A stretch of 64,000 nt of DNA, taken from Alphaproteobacteria bacterium (GTDB lineage: Bacteria; Pseudomonadota; Alphaproteobacteria; UBA6615). Position 1 is the first letter of the stretch. The number at the start of each line of letters is the position of its first letter. A model generated the notes under the pieces. It had not been told where the DNA came from and ran no database searches. It worked only from the letters and a program-made list of their open reading frames with translations. Location: positions 202,987-266,986 of the forward strand of contig JAALLF010000004.1 in the NCBI GenBank assembly GCA_011087645.1. The letters run 5' to 3'. Positions 25,527-34,535 of the stretch are shown here, piece by piece. A program made the translations under genes and the position numbers.

Positions 25527-27203
25527 TCAGGTCACCGCCAATGGCGCCAGTGCGTCAATATCGGTAGTCACATCGATTATCACCGGCCGGTTCGCTTCAA
25601 AAGCCTGTTGTAAGGCCCCTGGCAGATCGGACGGCTTCTCGACCCGGATGCCGACCGCACCCATATCCTCGGCGATCTTGGCGAAATTGACGTCGGTGAA
25701 ATGCCACAGGCGCAGTGCTTCTTCCGTCTGCTCGCCGCCATAGACCCGGTCGAACCCACGCTTGGACTGGTTGCCCGAGCTGTTGTTGTTGACCAAGGTC
25801 ACCGTGTTGATGCCCCAGCGCGCGGCGGTCTCGACCTCGCCGATATGGTACCAAAAGCCGGCATCGCCAGTGAAGCTGAATACCGGACGATCGGGCGCGC
25901 CGCACTTGGCGCCGAGCGCGGCGGGAAACGCCCAGCCGAGATGGCCCGCGCTCCGCATATAGCTCTGGTTCGGTGTGCGCATATCGTACATACCGCCCAT
26001 CCACATGCCGCCATGGCCGGTATCGGCCACCACGATGGCGTCGTCGGGCAGATGGTCGGTCAGTTCTTTACAAATGCGCTCGGGCCGAGTCGGGACCGCG
26101 TCGGATTCCAGCAGTTCAGCGTAAGTGCTGCGCCATTCACCAACGACCGAGCCGGCGCGCTCGACCCAACCGGTCCGGCGCGACGCGGATTCCGCATTGG
26201 TCAGCGACAGCATGCGTGCCAACGTGACCTTGGCATCACCCTGCACCGCCGCTTTCAGCGGATAGTTGCGGCCGATGATCTCCGGCTCCAGGTCGATCTG
26301 GATCGCCGGCACGCCGATTGGGGGCACTTGCCAGAAATGGGTGGTCATGCCGCCGGCTGTGGTGCCGATAAAACAGACCAAATCGGCTTCGTTGACGATG
26401 CGGTTGGCGCTTTCGCGCGAATAGGTACCGACGACGCCCACCGATAGCGGGTGAAAGCCGGGAATTACGTCTTTGGCATTGAGCGAGGTGGCGACCGGAA
26501 TATTGAGCCGTTCGGCGAGCGACACCAATTCAGCCGCCGCGCCGGAGGCACGTACGCCGCCGCCGGCAACAATCACCGGGCGGTCCGCAGCCTCAAGGGC
26601 GGCAAGCGCGGCGCGCACCGAATCTTCGGCCGGCTCGGCCCGGAAGGGGGTCACATGTGCGAACATTTCCTCGCACAGCACTTCCATATCGGCTTCTTCG
26701 GCGTCGACCTGGCCTTCATTGCCACGGAACTGCAAATGGACTGGCCCTGGCGTTCCTGAAGTCGCGACCCGGAAGGCTTGGCGCACCATGTCCGGGAAGC
26801 GCTCAACATTGTCGACCGTGGCGTTGAACTTGGTCACCGGCTCGAAGGCCGGCACATCGTCGACCTCTTGATAGACGCCGCGAAACTTGGTGCTGGGGTC
26901 GCGCCCGCCGGTCATAGCGATCACCGGGGAATGGGCCAGATGGGCATCGCGCAGGCCGGCCGCCAGGTTCAGCGCGCCGATCACCTGGGCCATGCATACG
27001 CCCGGTTTTCCGGTCGCGCGGGCATAGCCGTCGGCCATATAGGCGGCGGTCTTCTCCGAATGAACGTGCAGTCGCTTGATCTCGGTTCGCTTTTCCAACT
27101 CGACCATCGTCGTCCGCAGCACCGCAGGCACCAAGAAAACATGGCTAACGTCATAACCCTTCAACATATCGGCCATGACTTGAGCGCCGGTCATTTTTGG
27201 CAT
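25527..27203 (-). CDS. Thiamine pyrophosphate-dependent enzyme (acetolactate synthase-like)
   Basis: The 558 residues have the three-domain layout of the acetolactate synthase/decarboxylase superfamily. Domain 1 has catalytic Glu50 (HVHSEKTAAYMADGYAR). A central FAD/DHS-like domain follows (about 190-330). The C-terminal ThDP domain contains GDAGFWYHIGEVETAARWGI...VNNN (about 446-474). No CoA- or FAD-specific residue is decisive, so it could be a 2-oxoacid decarboxylase, carboligase or C-C lyase. It follows the TRAP transporter genes by 145 bp on the same strand, which suggests it acts on the imported carboxylate. The ATG is preceded by GGGGGAG. Confidence 0.88.
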   Translation of the reverse strand: MPKMTGAQVMADMLKGYDVSHVFLVPAVLRTTMVELEKRTEIKRLHVHSEKTAAYMADGYARATGKPGVCMAQVIGALNLAAGLRDAHLAHSPVIAMTGGRDPSTKFRGVYQEVDDVPAFEPVTKFNATVDNVERFPDMVRQAFRVATSGTPGPVHLQFRGNEGQVDAEEADMEVLCEEMFAHVTPFRAEPAEDSVRAALAALEAADRPVIVAGGGVRASGAAAELVSLAERLNIPVATSLNAKDVIPGFHPLSVGVVGTYSRESANRIVNEADLVCFIGTTAGGMTTHFWQVPPIGVPAIQIDLEPEIIGRNYPLKAAVQGDAKVTLARMLSLTNAESASRRTGWVERAGSVVGEWRSTYAELLESDAVPTRPERICKELTDHLPDDAIVVADTGHGGMWMGGMYDMRTPNQSYMRSAGHLGWAFPAALGAKCGAPDRPVFSFTGDAGFWYHIGEVETAARWGINTVTLVNNNSSGNQSKRGFDRVYGGEQTEEALRLWHFTDVNFAKIAEDMGAVGIRVEKPSDLPGALQQAFEANRPVIIDVTTDIDALAPLAVT

Positions 27204-27348
27204 GTCTATTCTCCCCCGATTGGAACTGAATTATTGTTTTCGATGCCAACGGCACCCTTGTTCGTTACAGCTTTATAGCGCAGACGGCAGGCGCCGACAG
27301 CCTAAACGAGCCCGCGCCACATGTTTTTTCGGAATCGAAATTCCGGGC

Positions 27349-28653
27349 TTAGTTGAACATGGTGTTGGGCAGCAACAAGGCGATATCGGGGAACAGCACC
27401 AGAATAAACAGCGCTACGCCCATGGCGATCCAGAACGGGAAGATCCCCTTGAAGATGTCGTTCATGGGCACGTCTTCGGCGATGCTTTTCACCACGAACA
27501 CGTTGACGCCGACCGGCGGGCTGATCAGGCCCATCTCCAACACAATCACCATCAGAACGCCGTACCACACCATGTCGATGCCAAAGGAGCGCAACACCGG
27601 CTCGAGCAACGGCAGGGTTAGGACCAGGATTGCAAACCCTTCCATGAACGTTCCCAGCAAAACCAGGAAAACCAGAACAATCGCCAATAGGCCGAACTTA
27701 CCCAGTTCAAGACCGGTGAGCAGATCGAGCAGCGCGTCGGGAATGCCCGACAGGGCGATAAAGGGCGTAAAGACGAAGGCCCCGATCAGGATCAAGAACG
27801 TCGTCGCGGTGGACCGCAGCGTATTCATCACCGCATCGGCGAAATTCGATAAAGTCAGCGAGCGGCGGTAAAGCGCAAAGGCAAAGGCCAGCAGACAGCC
27901 AATTCCTGCCGCTTCGGTTGCGGAGTAAATGCCCGAATAAATACCGCCGACCGTGGCGACGATGATGACAGTGATCGGCAGCGCCTGCCCCAATGCGCGA
28001 AACCGGTCGCGATAGCCCATGCGGATTTCCGCCGGCGGGCCTAATTCCGGTTTCCATAGGGTCATCAGGTAAATCGCGCCGACAAACAGCGAGGCCAGCA
28101 TAATGCCCGGCAGAACGCCGGCCATGAACAACCGGCCGATCGATTCTTCGGTCAGAATTGCATAGACGACAAAACCGGCAGACGGCGGGATAAGAATACC
28201 CAAGGTGCCGCCGGCGGCGATGGCGCCGGTCGCCATGCTGTCGGAATATTTGTAGCGCTGCATTTCCGGCAGCGCGACGCGTCCCATGGTCAGTGCGGAG
28301 GCCAGCGACGAGCCGGATAAGGCGGAGAATCCCGCACAGCCAATAATCGTCGACGAGGCGAGACCGCCCCTGTAATGCCCCACCCAGGCATAGGCCGCGT
28401 CATAAAGATCACGGCTCATACGCGAGACGCCGGCCAAATTGCCCATCAAAACAAATAGCGGCAGGATCGCCAGCGCCTCGATTGTGCTGGTTTCAAAGGC
28501 ACTACCGCCGAGCGACGGAATGGCGCCGCGCGGACTGATCGCCCAATGACCGCCAAATCCGACCAGCATCATCGCGGTTGCCACCGGCATGCGTAGCGCC
28601 AATAGCACCAGCAGGATGGCTAAGCCTAAAAGGCCAATTTCAATATTCGACAT
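27349..28653 (-). CDS. TRAP transporter large permease (DctM type)
   Basis: This 434-residue inner-membrane protein has about 12 hydrophobic helices. Characteristic stretches include IEALAILPLFVLMGNLAG, SSTIIGCAGFSALSGSSLASA, GAIAAGGTLGILIPPS and MEMGLI-type SPPVGVNVFVV (LEMGLISPPVGVNVFVVKSI), all diagnostic of DctM. It is the sodium-coupled channel of a TRAP system, read after the small permease (5-bp gap) and before the ThDP enzyme. Confidence 0.94.
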   Translation of the reverse strand: MSNIEIGLLGLAILLVLLALRMPVATAMMLVGFGGHWAISPRGAIPSLGGSAFETSTIEALAILPLFVLMGNLAGVSRMSRDLYDAAYAWVGHYRGGLASSTIIGCAGFSALSGSSLASALTMGRVALPEMQRYKYSDSMATGAIAAGGTLGILIPPSAGFVVYAILTEESIGRLFMAGVLPGIMLASLFVGAIYLMTLWKPELGPPAEIRMGYRDRFRALGQALPITVIIVATVGGIYSGIYSATEAAGIGCLLAFAFALYRRSLTLSNFADAVMNTLRSTATTFLILIGAFVFTPFIALSGIPDALLDLLTGLELGKFGLLAIVLVFLVLLGTFMEGFAILVLTLPLLEPVLRSFGIDMVWYGVLMVIVLEMGLISPPVGVNVFVVKSIAEDVPMNDIFKGIFPFWIAMGVALFILVLFPDIALLLPNTMFN

Positions 28654-28658
28654 GAGCG

Positions 28659-29192
28659 CTAATTGGATTTCTCGCTAGGATCGACATCCGCCGAAAAATG
28701 CACAAGCCCGGCGATAAACTCCGCTATCAGCACCACGCCATAGGCGCTCAGCCCAAAGGCGAGGAAGTAGTAGAACGGTTCATGAGGGATCGCCAGGCTC
28801 GACGTTAAAAACCCGCACAAGATCCCGCACAGACCATTCTTGATCAGCGCATAGACCGCGACCCCAATGATAAAGATGCCCAAGACCCGCACCAACGCGT
28901 CGGTCCAACGGGTGACTTTGCGTCCGCCGACCATGCCCAACACGTCGACCGCCACATGGGCCCCGACGCGCCCGCCATAGGCGAGCGAACAGGCCACCGT
29001 AATCGACAAGGTCAGTCCCAATACATCGCCAAGACCGTTGATCGGATCGACCAGTATGTAGCGGAAAAACACGCCAACGCCCGTCATCACCACCAGCGCC
29101 ACCATGGTGATGCTGCCAAGACGGGCCAGCCACCCGACCGCGCGGTCCACTATCGTGAGCGCGCGGTCAGGCAATTGCTGCGGTTGAGACAC
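28659..29192 (-). CDS. TRAP transporter small permease (DctQ type)
   Basis: The 177-residue protein has four predicted transmembrane helices (about 22-42, 55-75, 95-118, 145-168) and the DctQ pattern RVGAHVAVDVL. It starts with GTG. It lies 26 bp after dctP and 5 bp before dctM, the standard P-Q-M order. Confidence 0.9.
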   Translation of the reverse strand: MSQPQQLPDRALTIVDRAVGWLARLGSITMVALVVMTGVGVFFRYILVDPINGLGDVLGLTLSITVACSLAYGGRVGAHVAVDVLGMVGGRKVTRWTDALVRVLGIFIIGVAVYALIKNGLCGILCGFLTSSLAIPHEPFYYFLAFGLSAYGVVLIAEFIAGLVHFSADVDPSEKSN

Positions 29193-29218
29193 CTAACTTA
29201 AGCTCGCTTGCCGGCGCC

Positions 29219-30253
29219 TTAGTTGGTCTTGGCGTTCAACTTGACAACGAACTCACGGCCCGTCAGGTCGAGCTTCGACGATGACGACGACACATCGATC
29301 TTTGCATCGAGGAATTTATCGACCTCCGGCTGCATCGCCGCCTGCCAACGGGCTTTCTCAGCGTCGCTCAGCGCGATTGTTTTGACGCCATTATCCGTGG
29401 CGAATTTGAGGCCGCCGATGCCAACACGGTCGTAACCGGTGCCGCCACCCAGGCTTAAGTTGCGGCCAGCCACCTCGTCGATCCAACTCTGCTGTTGCGG
29501 GGTCATGCTGTCGAACTTCTGCTGGTTCATCAGAATATAAATCGGCGACATGGAGGGCGGCAGATTGGTGATCACATATTCCGCCGGCTCATGCAGTTTG
29601 AACGAACGTATGGCGCTCGCGCCGATATGAACGCCGTCGATCACACCGTTGGTGAAGTTCTGATGGACGACCGTGACGCCGGAGGCTACCGAGACGGCAC
29701 CAAGTCGATTGACATAGGACTCGTCCTGCTTCGACGTCACCCGCAGCTTCAAGCCCTTGAGATCGCTGAGCGCGTTGATCGGCTTCTTGGTCAGGATGAT
29801 TTTCGGATCGACTGCCCATAACGCAATGACCTTGGCGTCATACTCGGTTTCGATCACATCCATGGCGTTCCAGAGTTTGTTGGTCGCATCTTCAGCGCTC
29901 TGGGTAATGCCGGGAATGGTCACCGTGTTGCTGAACGGAAACTTCGGCCCCAAATAGCCCGGCAGGCTGAACGCCATGTCGGAGACGCCTTGCAACAACG
30001 CGCCATATTGCGGCGGGCCGCCCTTGACCAGCGAACCACCGAAATGGACCTTCACGGTAAGCTCGCCGCCGCTGATTTCAGCCAGCTTTTCTTGCAGGGG
30101 CACCACCACGGCCTTGACCATGGGATGGCGTTGTCCGACGAAGTAGGACATCTGTAATTCTTCGGCTGCCATGGCGCTCTGAGCGGCCGTAAGACCGGCG
30201 GTGAGTGCGGCCACTGCGGCCAACCCGGTCACCATTGTGTTGTGTTTCGTCAT
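29219..30253 (-). CDS. TRAP transporter substrate-binding protein (DctP/TAXI-like)
   Basis: The periplasmic receptor is 344 residues: a signal peptide (1-29, cleavage after AMA), then ELQMSYFVGQRHPMVKAVVVPLQEKLAEISGGELTVKVHFGGSLVKGG, which is the DctP pattern. LKGLKLRVTSK contains the Arg that salt-bridges substrate carboxylates in most DctP proteins. ATG 30253 was chosen because GGGAGGAAG precedes it and the signal peptide starts there; the frame is open to 30481. It is the first gene of the dctPQM-ThDP unit and is divergent from gntR-rdhA. The expected ligand is an organic acid. Confidence 0.92.
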   Translation of the reverse strand: MTKHNTMVTGLAAVAALTAGLTAAQSAMAAEELQMSYFVGQRHPMVKAVVVPLQEKLAEISGGELTVKVHFGGSLVKGGPPQYGALLQGVSDMAFSLPGYLGPKFPFSNTVTIPGITQSAEDATNKLWNAMDVIETEYDAKVIALWAVDPKIILTKKPINALSDLKGLKLRVTSKQDESYVNRLGAVSVASGVTVVHQNFTNGVIDGVHIGASAIRSFKLHEPAEYVITNLPPSMSPIYILMNQQKFDSMTPQQQSWIDEVAGRNLSLGGGTGYDRVGIGGLKFATDNGVKTIALSDAEKARWQAAMQPEVDKFLDAKIDVSSSSSKLDLTGREFVVKLNAKTN

Positions 30254-30398
30254 TTGCTTCCTCCCTATTGCCGGGCTGACGGATGCGCGCACCCTAGGCC
30301 GGCCAGTGTCTTGTTCCCCGGTCACGACTGAAATCAGTGTTTCGAAGGGCAAGGCGATGTTCAAGTCGCTTTTTCGCGATCCTAGTCTTGGGTCGTCA

Positions 30399-30415
30399 AT
30401 TGCATACAAAATATT
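30399..30415 (+). promoter_or_regulatory. GntR operator copy 1
   Basis: ATTGCATACAAAATATT contains the dyad TTGCATACAA. It matches the reverse complement of the copy at 30519-30535 at 15 of 17 positions. TTGTATACAA-like dyads are usual targets of FCD-type GntR regulators. It lies about 145 bp upstream of dctP. Confidence 0.65.
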
Positions 30416-30518
30416 CCGGAGTTGCCGCCTGTCGTCAAGCACCGCCTTCGGCTCTGGCACTAAAGTTGGAATACCAAACACTTATTTCGTGTCATTTTTA
30501 GGGCCGCCGGATTGCGCC

Positions 30519-30535
30519 TAAATATTGTATGCAAT
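30519..30535 (-). promoter_or_regulatory. GntR operator copy 2
   Basis: Read on the minus strand this is ATTGCATACAATATTTA-like, inverse to copy 1. The core TTGTATGCAA occupies 30525-30534, about 36 bp before the chosen gntR start, where repressor binding would block its promoter. An ATG at 30529 lies within the operator and is not a credible start codon. Confidence 0.65.
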
Positions 30536-30570
30536 ATCCTGGTCAAGGCTCACAGACCACGGATTTGACC

Positions 30571-31290
30571 ATGAGTAACCAGCAGACACGAACCACCGCC
30601 CGGCTGCGCGAAATGATTTTGAATGGCGCCTTCGCGCCCGGCGAACGCATTACCGAAAGCGCCCTGGCGAGCGCGTTGGGGGTCTCGCGAACACCGGTCC
30701 GCCTGTCGCTCAGTGTTCTCGAGCGTGAGGGCCTGGTCTCCAGCGAGCCCAATCGCGGCTTCCGGGTCGAAGCCTATAGCATCGGCGACATCAGCGACGC
30801 CATCGATGTGCGCGGCACCTTGGAAGGCATGGCGGCGCGGCTGGTGGCCGAGGACGGCCTCGCGCCCCACACCGCCGCGGCGCTGGAAGATTGTCTGGAG
30901 ATCGGCGAGCGCATTATCGCCAAGCGCGCCATTACCCCCGGTGACGCCAGTGACTTCGGCGAGATGAATGGTCGGTTCCATAAGACGATCATTGAGGCTT
31001 GCAACAACAAGGCGCTGGAAAATGGTTTGGACCTCACCCATAAAATGCCCTTCGTCGAGCCCGCGGTGATCGCCATCCACGATACCATCGACGGTCAGCA
31101 GCAGATGATGGTGGCGCAACACCAGCATCGTCTGATCTTCGACGCGCTGGAAAATGGCGAGGGCGCGCGCGCCGAGGCGCTTATGCGCGAACACGCCAAC
31201 GTCTCGAAGCAAGCGCTCAATGTGATCGGCGCCTCCATCGAATCCGGCGAACACTCGGCCCCGCCGTCGCTGCGTTTGGTAACAAGCTAG
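30571..31290 (+). CDS. GntR-family regulator, FCD (FadR-type) subgroup
   Basis: The 239-residue protein has an N-terminal winged helix (RLREMILNGAFAPGERITESALASALGVSRTPVRLSLSVLEREGLV...NRGFRV) and a helical FCD effector domain. Metal/ligand-type residues are present (GRFHKTIIEAC, HQHRLIFDALENGEGARAEALMREH). The FCD domain usually senses an organic acid. It starts at ATG 30571 (MSNQQTR). The reductive dehalogenase starts with GTG overlapping this gene's TAG, so the two are translationally coupled. It probably represses its own operon and the divergent TRAP operon through the paired operators. Confidence 0.9.
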   Translation: MSNQQTRTTARLREMILNGAFAPGERITESALASALGVSRTPVRLSLSVLEREGLVSSEPNRGFRVEAYSIGDISDAIDVRGTLEGMAARLVAEDGLAPHTAAALEDCLEIGERIIAKRAITPGDASDFGEMNGRFHKTIIEACNNKALENGLDLTHKMPFVEPAVIAIHDTIDGQQQMMVAQHQHRLIFDALENGEGARAEALMREHANVSKQALNVIGASIESGEHSAPPSLRLVTS

Positions 31291-33494
31291 TGCTGGTCTA
31301 TGCCAGATCGAAAAATCGCTCCTATTCGCTAGGCCCCTTCCCGCTCGAATCTTTGGACCGCGACGATGCGGTCCTCGATGTCGAAGCCGCCCGGTCAAAA
31401 TGCGCCCGCGAACCGGAGAGCGCCCCGGAGGGATTACTCGGCGAGGCCGCCCGTGACTATCGCGAACTCTACGCGAAATTTTCCGAAGAAGACCCGGCGC
31501 CGGAAATCGCCCCCAATACCGACGATCCCGCTCGCTGCACGGTCGACCTCAAGGGCGCCTGCTATTTCATGAACGCCAGCCAGGTGGGAATTTGCGGCCT
31601 CCCGGAAAATGCCTGGCTCGACGGTGTGACGCCCGACAACCACCGTCAGGCGGTGGTGATCTTGGTCGAACATCCCCGGATGCCGACCGACCAAGCCCTC
31701 GCCGCGCGGTGGATCACGCCGGCGGTAGGCGAAACATCCGACATGCGCGCTGCTGAAATCGCCACCACCCTGGCCCGGCATATCCGCCAAATGGGTTACC
31801 TCGCGCGCGCCGATGTCGCCGGCCATCGCAAGCTCGACGCCGAACGGTTGGCGGTGATGTCGGGGCTCGCCGTGCGCCAGGGCGAAAACCTGACCAATCC
31901 CTTTGTCGACGATTTCTCGCTGGCCGTGGTTACCACCGACTACACGCTCGAAATCGACCGGCCGCTCGCCACCAGCGCCCTGAAAGCCAAAGATCTGGGT
32001 TACTGGTGGGGCCGCAACGGCGCCCAGTCGGGCCGCGAACGCAACCGGCGCGCCAAGCGGCGATCCTACGATAGCCGCTACCCCATGGAGACGGTCAAGC
32101 GGATCGAACGGCCGACCACCTTGATTCTCGACGACGAGGTGCCCCGGGTGCCCAAACGCGCGGCGATGTTCGAGCGCGCTTTGCAAGGCGACTTAGGCGA
32201 AAAAGCCCAGCGTGAACGCAGCCGTTTCGCCACCAAGCATCCTCTGGCCAAGGCGATGACCCATGGCATTCGCGGCCTGGTCCCGATGCAAGATGGCCCG
32301 GTCAATGAACAGGCTGACACGTCGCCGTTCAACGACCCGGCGGAAAACACCAAGGCGCTGAAGGCGCTGTCCTATTTCCTCGGCGCCGACCTCACCGGCA
32401 TCTGCGAGATCCCGCGCTACGCCTGGTATTCCCACAAAGACGACGGCACACCGATCGAGATGCGCCACCGCTATGCGGTGGTGATGCTGATCGACCAGGA
32501 GTTCGACACCATGGAGGGCGCCAGCGGCGACGACTGGATTTCCGGCGCCCAATCCATGCGCGGTTATCTGCGTGGCGCCGAGATCGCCGGCATCATGGGT
32601 CAGGTGCTACGCGGATCCGGGTTTTCCTCGCGATCGCAAACCAACGCCGACAGCGACGTGCTGCAGATCCCCCTGGTGCTGTGGGCGGGACTGGGCGAGC
32701 TCAGCCGGATCGGCGAATTGGTGCTCAACCCCTTCGTCGGCCCGCGCTTTAAATCGGTGGTGGTCACCACCAACCTGCCATTGGAAGTCGACAAACCGAT
32801 TGATTTCGGCCTCCAGACCTTTTGCCAGGGCTGCCTGAAATGCGCGCGCGAATGCCCCTGCGACGCCATCCCCTTCGGCGACAAGGTGATGTTCAACGGC
32901 TACGAAATCTGGAAGCCCGATGTGGAACGCTGCGGCCGCTACCGGGTGACGAACCCGCACGGTTCGGCCTGCGGGCGCTGCATGAAGACCTGCCCGATCA
33001 ATAAGGTGGTCGACTCCGACGGTCCCCTGCTCACCCGCGCGGTAAGCTGGCTGGGGGTCAACGCTATGTTCCTGAAGCCGTTGATGGTGCCGATCGCTGC
33101 CTGGGCCGACGACGCGCTGGGCAACGGCAAGCGTAACCCGGCCAAAAAATGGTGGTTCGACCATGAGGTGGTCGGCGATGTGACCGTTACACCGAAGGGC
33201 GTCAACCAGCGCGACATCGACCCCACCCGCAAAGTCGACGCGGCAAAGCACGAGAAAACCGTCGCCTACTACCACGCCGACATGATGCCACCGCCCGACG
33301 CGCCGGGCCCAGTGCCGGTCGACCGCAAGGCCGCGCTGGCTTCAGCCGCCGTCTTGGAAACTCCCGACCAAGCCCGCGCGCGGGTCGCCGCCGGCGGGCC
33401 GGCGCCGGCACACTACACGCCAACCCCGCCGGTCGGCCCGTCCGAGACAAAGGTCGAGCGCGCGAAAAACCCCTACGCCGCGTTCGAAGAATAG
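31290..33494 (+). CDS. Cobalamin-dependent reductive dehalogenase-like protein with internal duplication
   Basis: The 734-residue protein contains the two cluster-binding motifs of reductive dehalogenases. The first is Cys512, 515, 518 and 522 (CQGCLKCARECP). The second is Cys548 with Cys561, 564 and 568 (CGRCMKTCP). These give two [4Fe-4S] clusters that feed a corrinoid. Residues 361-504, before the clusters, form the core domain (YFLGADLTGICEIPRYAW ... LNPFVGPRF). Residues 91-226 repeat that core in order (YFMNASQVGICGLPENAW ... TNPFVDDFS) without Fe-S motifs. There is no TAT signal and no rdhB anchor gene, so it resembles the cytosolic catabolic type (BhbA/NpRdhA) rather than respiratory enzymes. 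It lacks their reductase domain, so an external donor is needed. The C-terminal 60 residues are Pro/Ala-rich. GTG start, coupled to gntR. Confidence 0.85.
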   Translation: MLVYARSKNRSYSLGPFPLESLDRDDAVLDVEAARSKCAREPESAPEGLLGEAARDYRELYAKFSEEDPAPEIAPNTDDPARCTVDLKGACYFMNASQVGICGLPENAWLDGVTPDNHRQAVVILVEHPRMPTDQALAARWITPAVGETSDMRAAEIATTLARHIRQMGYLARADVAGHRKLDAERLAVMSGLAVRQGENLTNPFVDDFSLAVVTTDYTLEIDRPLATSALKAKDLGYWWGRNGAQSGRERNRRAKRRSYDSRYPMETVKRIERPTTLILDDEVPRVPKRAAMFERALQGDLGEKAQRERSRFATKHPLAKAMTHGIRGLVPMQDGPVNEQADTSPFNDPAENTKALKALSYFLGADLTGICEIPRYAWYSHKDDGTPIEMRHRYAVVMLIDQEFDTMEGASGDDWISGAQSMRGYLRGAEIAGIMGQVLRGSGFSSRSQTNADSDVLQIPLVLWAGLGELSRIGELVLNPFVGPRFKSVVVTTNLPLEVDKPIDFGLQTFCQGCLKCARECPCDAIPFGDKVMFNGYEIWKPDVERCGRYRVTNPHGSACGRCMKTCPINKVVDSDGPLLTRAVSWLGVNAMFLKPLMVPIAAWADDALGNGKRNPAKKWWFDHEVVGDVTVTPKGVNQRDIDPTRKVDAAKHEKTVAYYHADMMPPPDAPGPVPVDRKAALASAAVLETPDQARARVAAGGPAPAHYTPTPPVGPSETKVERAKNPYAAFEE

Positions 33495-33574
33495 AAGCTC
33501 CGAACCGGATATTGGACAGACGACGCCTGAATACCCATATCTAGCGGGCACCGGTTCACTGCCAGAGGAAAATC

Positions 33575-34024
33575 ATGGCCAATTACCAAAAGAGCGAGGA
33601 AGCCGTTTCCCGGCTGACGCCCGAACAGTTTCGCGTGACCCAGCAAAGCGGTACCGAACGTCCGGGAACCGGCGAATATCTCGATAACCACGCACCCGGC
33701 ATCTATGTCGATATCGTCTCAGGCGAGCCGCTGTTCGCATCATCCGATAAATTCGATTCCGGCTGCGGCTGGCCGAGCTTCACCAAGCCGATCGAGCCCG
33801 CCCATGTCAACGAATTGAGCGACAGTACCCACGGCATGATCCGCACCGAGGTGCGCTCGATCCACGGCGACAGCCATCTCGGCCATGTCTTTCCCGACGG
33901 CCCGGAGGACCGTGGCGGCCTGCGCTACTGCATCAACTCAGCCTCGTTAAAGTTCATTCATCGCGACGATATGGAGCGCGAAGGCTACGGGGCCTATATC
34001 GACCAAGTGGAGGAAATCCGATGA
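33575..34024 (+). CDS. msrB: Peptide-methionine (R)-S-oxide reductase MsrB
   Basis: MsrB reduces the R-epimer of methionine sulfoxide in proteins. The 149 residues contain DSGCGWPSF, the [12 protein letters not shown] and [10 protein letters not shown] stretch and the catalytic Cys in [12 protein letters not shown]. The paired CxxC zinc sites of many MsrBs are absent (SGEPLFAS in place of the first), so this is the zinc-free type. The ATG follows AGAGGAAA. The stop overlaps msrA by four bases. Confidence 0.95.
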   Translation: MANYQKSEEAVSRLTPEQFRVTQQSGTERPGTGEYLDNHAPGIYVDIVSGEPLFASSDKFDSGCGWPSFTKPIEPAHVNELSDSTHGMIRTEVRSIHGDSHLGHVFPDGPEDRGGLRYCINSASLKFIHRDDMEREGYGAYIDQVEEIR

Positions 34025-34530
34025 CAGCAGAACGCGCAGTGCTGGCCGGCGGCTGCTTTTGGGGCATGCAGGATCTGATCCGCAAACTGCCCGGTGTGAT
34101 CTCCACCCGCGTCGGCTACACCGGCGGCGATGTTCCCAACGCCACCTACCGCAACCATGGCAGCCATGCGGAGGGTATCGAGATCGTCTTCGATCCGACC
34201 CAGACCAGTTTCCGCAACTTGCTGGAATTCTTCTTCCAAATCCATGATCCCTCGACGCCAAATCGCCAGGGCAACGACATGGGCCCCAGCTATCGCTCAG
34301 GCATCTACTACACCAGCGACGCCCAGAAGCAGGAGGCGGTCAACACCATCGCCGACGTCGACGCCTCGGGTCTGTGGCCCGCCAAGGTCGTCACCGAAGT
34401 GGCGCCTGCGGGTGACTTCTGGGAAGCCGAACCGGAGCATCAGGATTATCTCGAGCGCATTCCGCACGGCTATACCTGCCATTTCGTGCGGCCCGAGTGG
34501 AAGCTGCCCAACCGCGCCGACGCCGCCTAG
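34021..34530 (+). CDS. msrA: Peptide-methionine (S)-S-oxide reductase MsrA
   Basis: MsrA reduces the S-epimer of methionine sulfoxide. The 169 residues start [16 protein letters not shown] with the catalytic Cys in GCFWG. They contain [28 protein letters not shown] and [27 protein letters not shown], all diagnostic. It is coupled to msrB by an ATGA overlap. The pair is cytosolic, with no signal peptides. It lies 80 bp downstream of the reductive dehalogenase, perhaps in the same transcript. Confidence 0.96.
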   Translation: MTAERAVLAGGCFWGMQDLIRKLPGVISTRVGYTGGDVPNATYRNHGSHAEGIEIVFDPTQTSFRNLLEFFFQIHDPSTPNRQGNDMGPSYRSGIYYTSDAQKQEAVNTIADVDASGLWPAKVVTEVAPAGDFWEAEPEHQDYLERIPHGYTCHFVRPEWKLPNRADAA

Positions 34531-34535
34531 AGCTG

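Larger units (their letters stand above)
30254..30570. other. Divergent regulatory region between dctP and gntR-rdhA
   Basis: This 317-bp gap without a gene drives two divergent operons. It contains two inverted copies of one operator (30399-30415 and 30519-30535), described separately. Its AT-content is higher than in the flanking genes around both operators. Confidence 0.7.

Noticed and set aside
30529..30570. ATG at 30529 as start of the GntR regulator.
   Set aside because: It falls inside the operator dyad TTGTATGCAA and lacks a ribosome site. ATG 30571 gives the normal family N-terminus.
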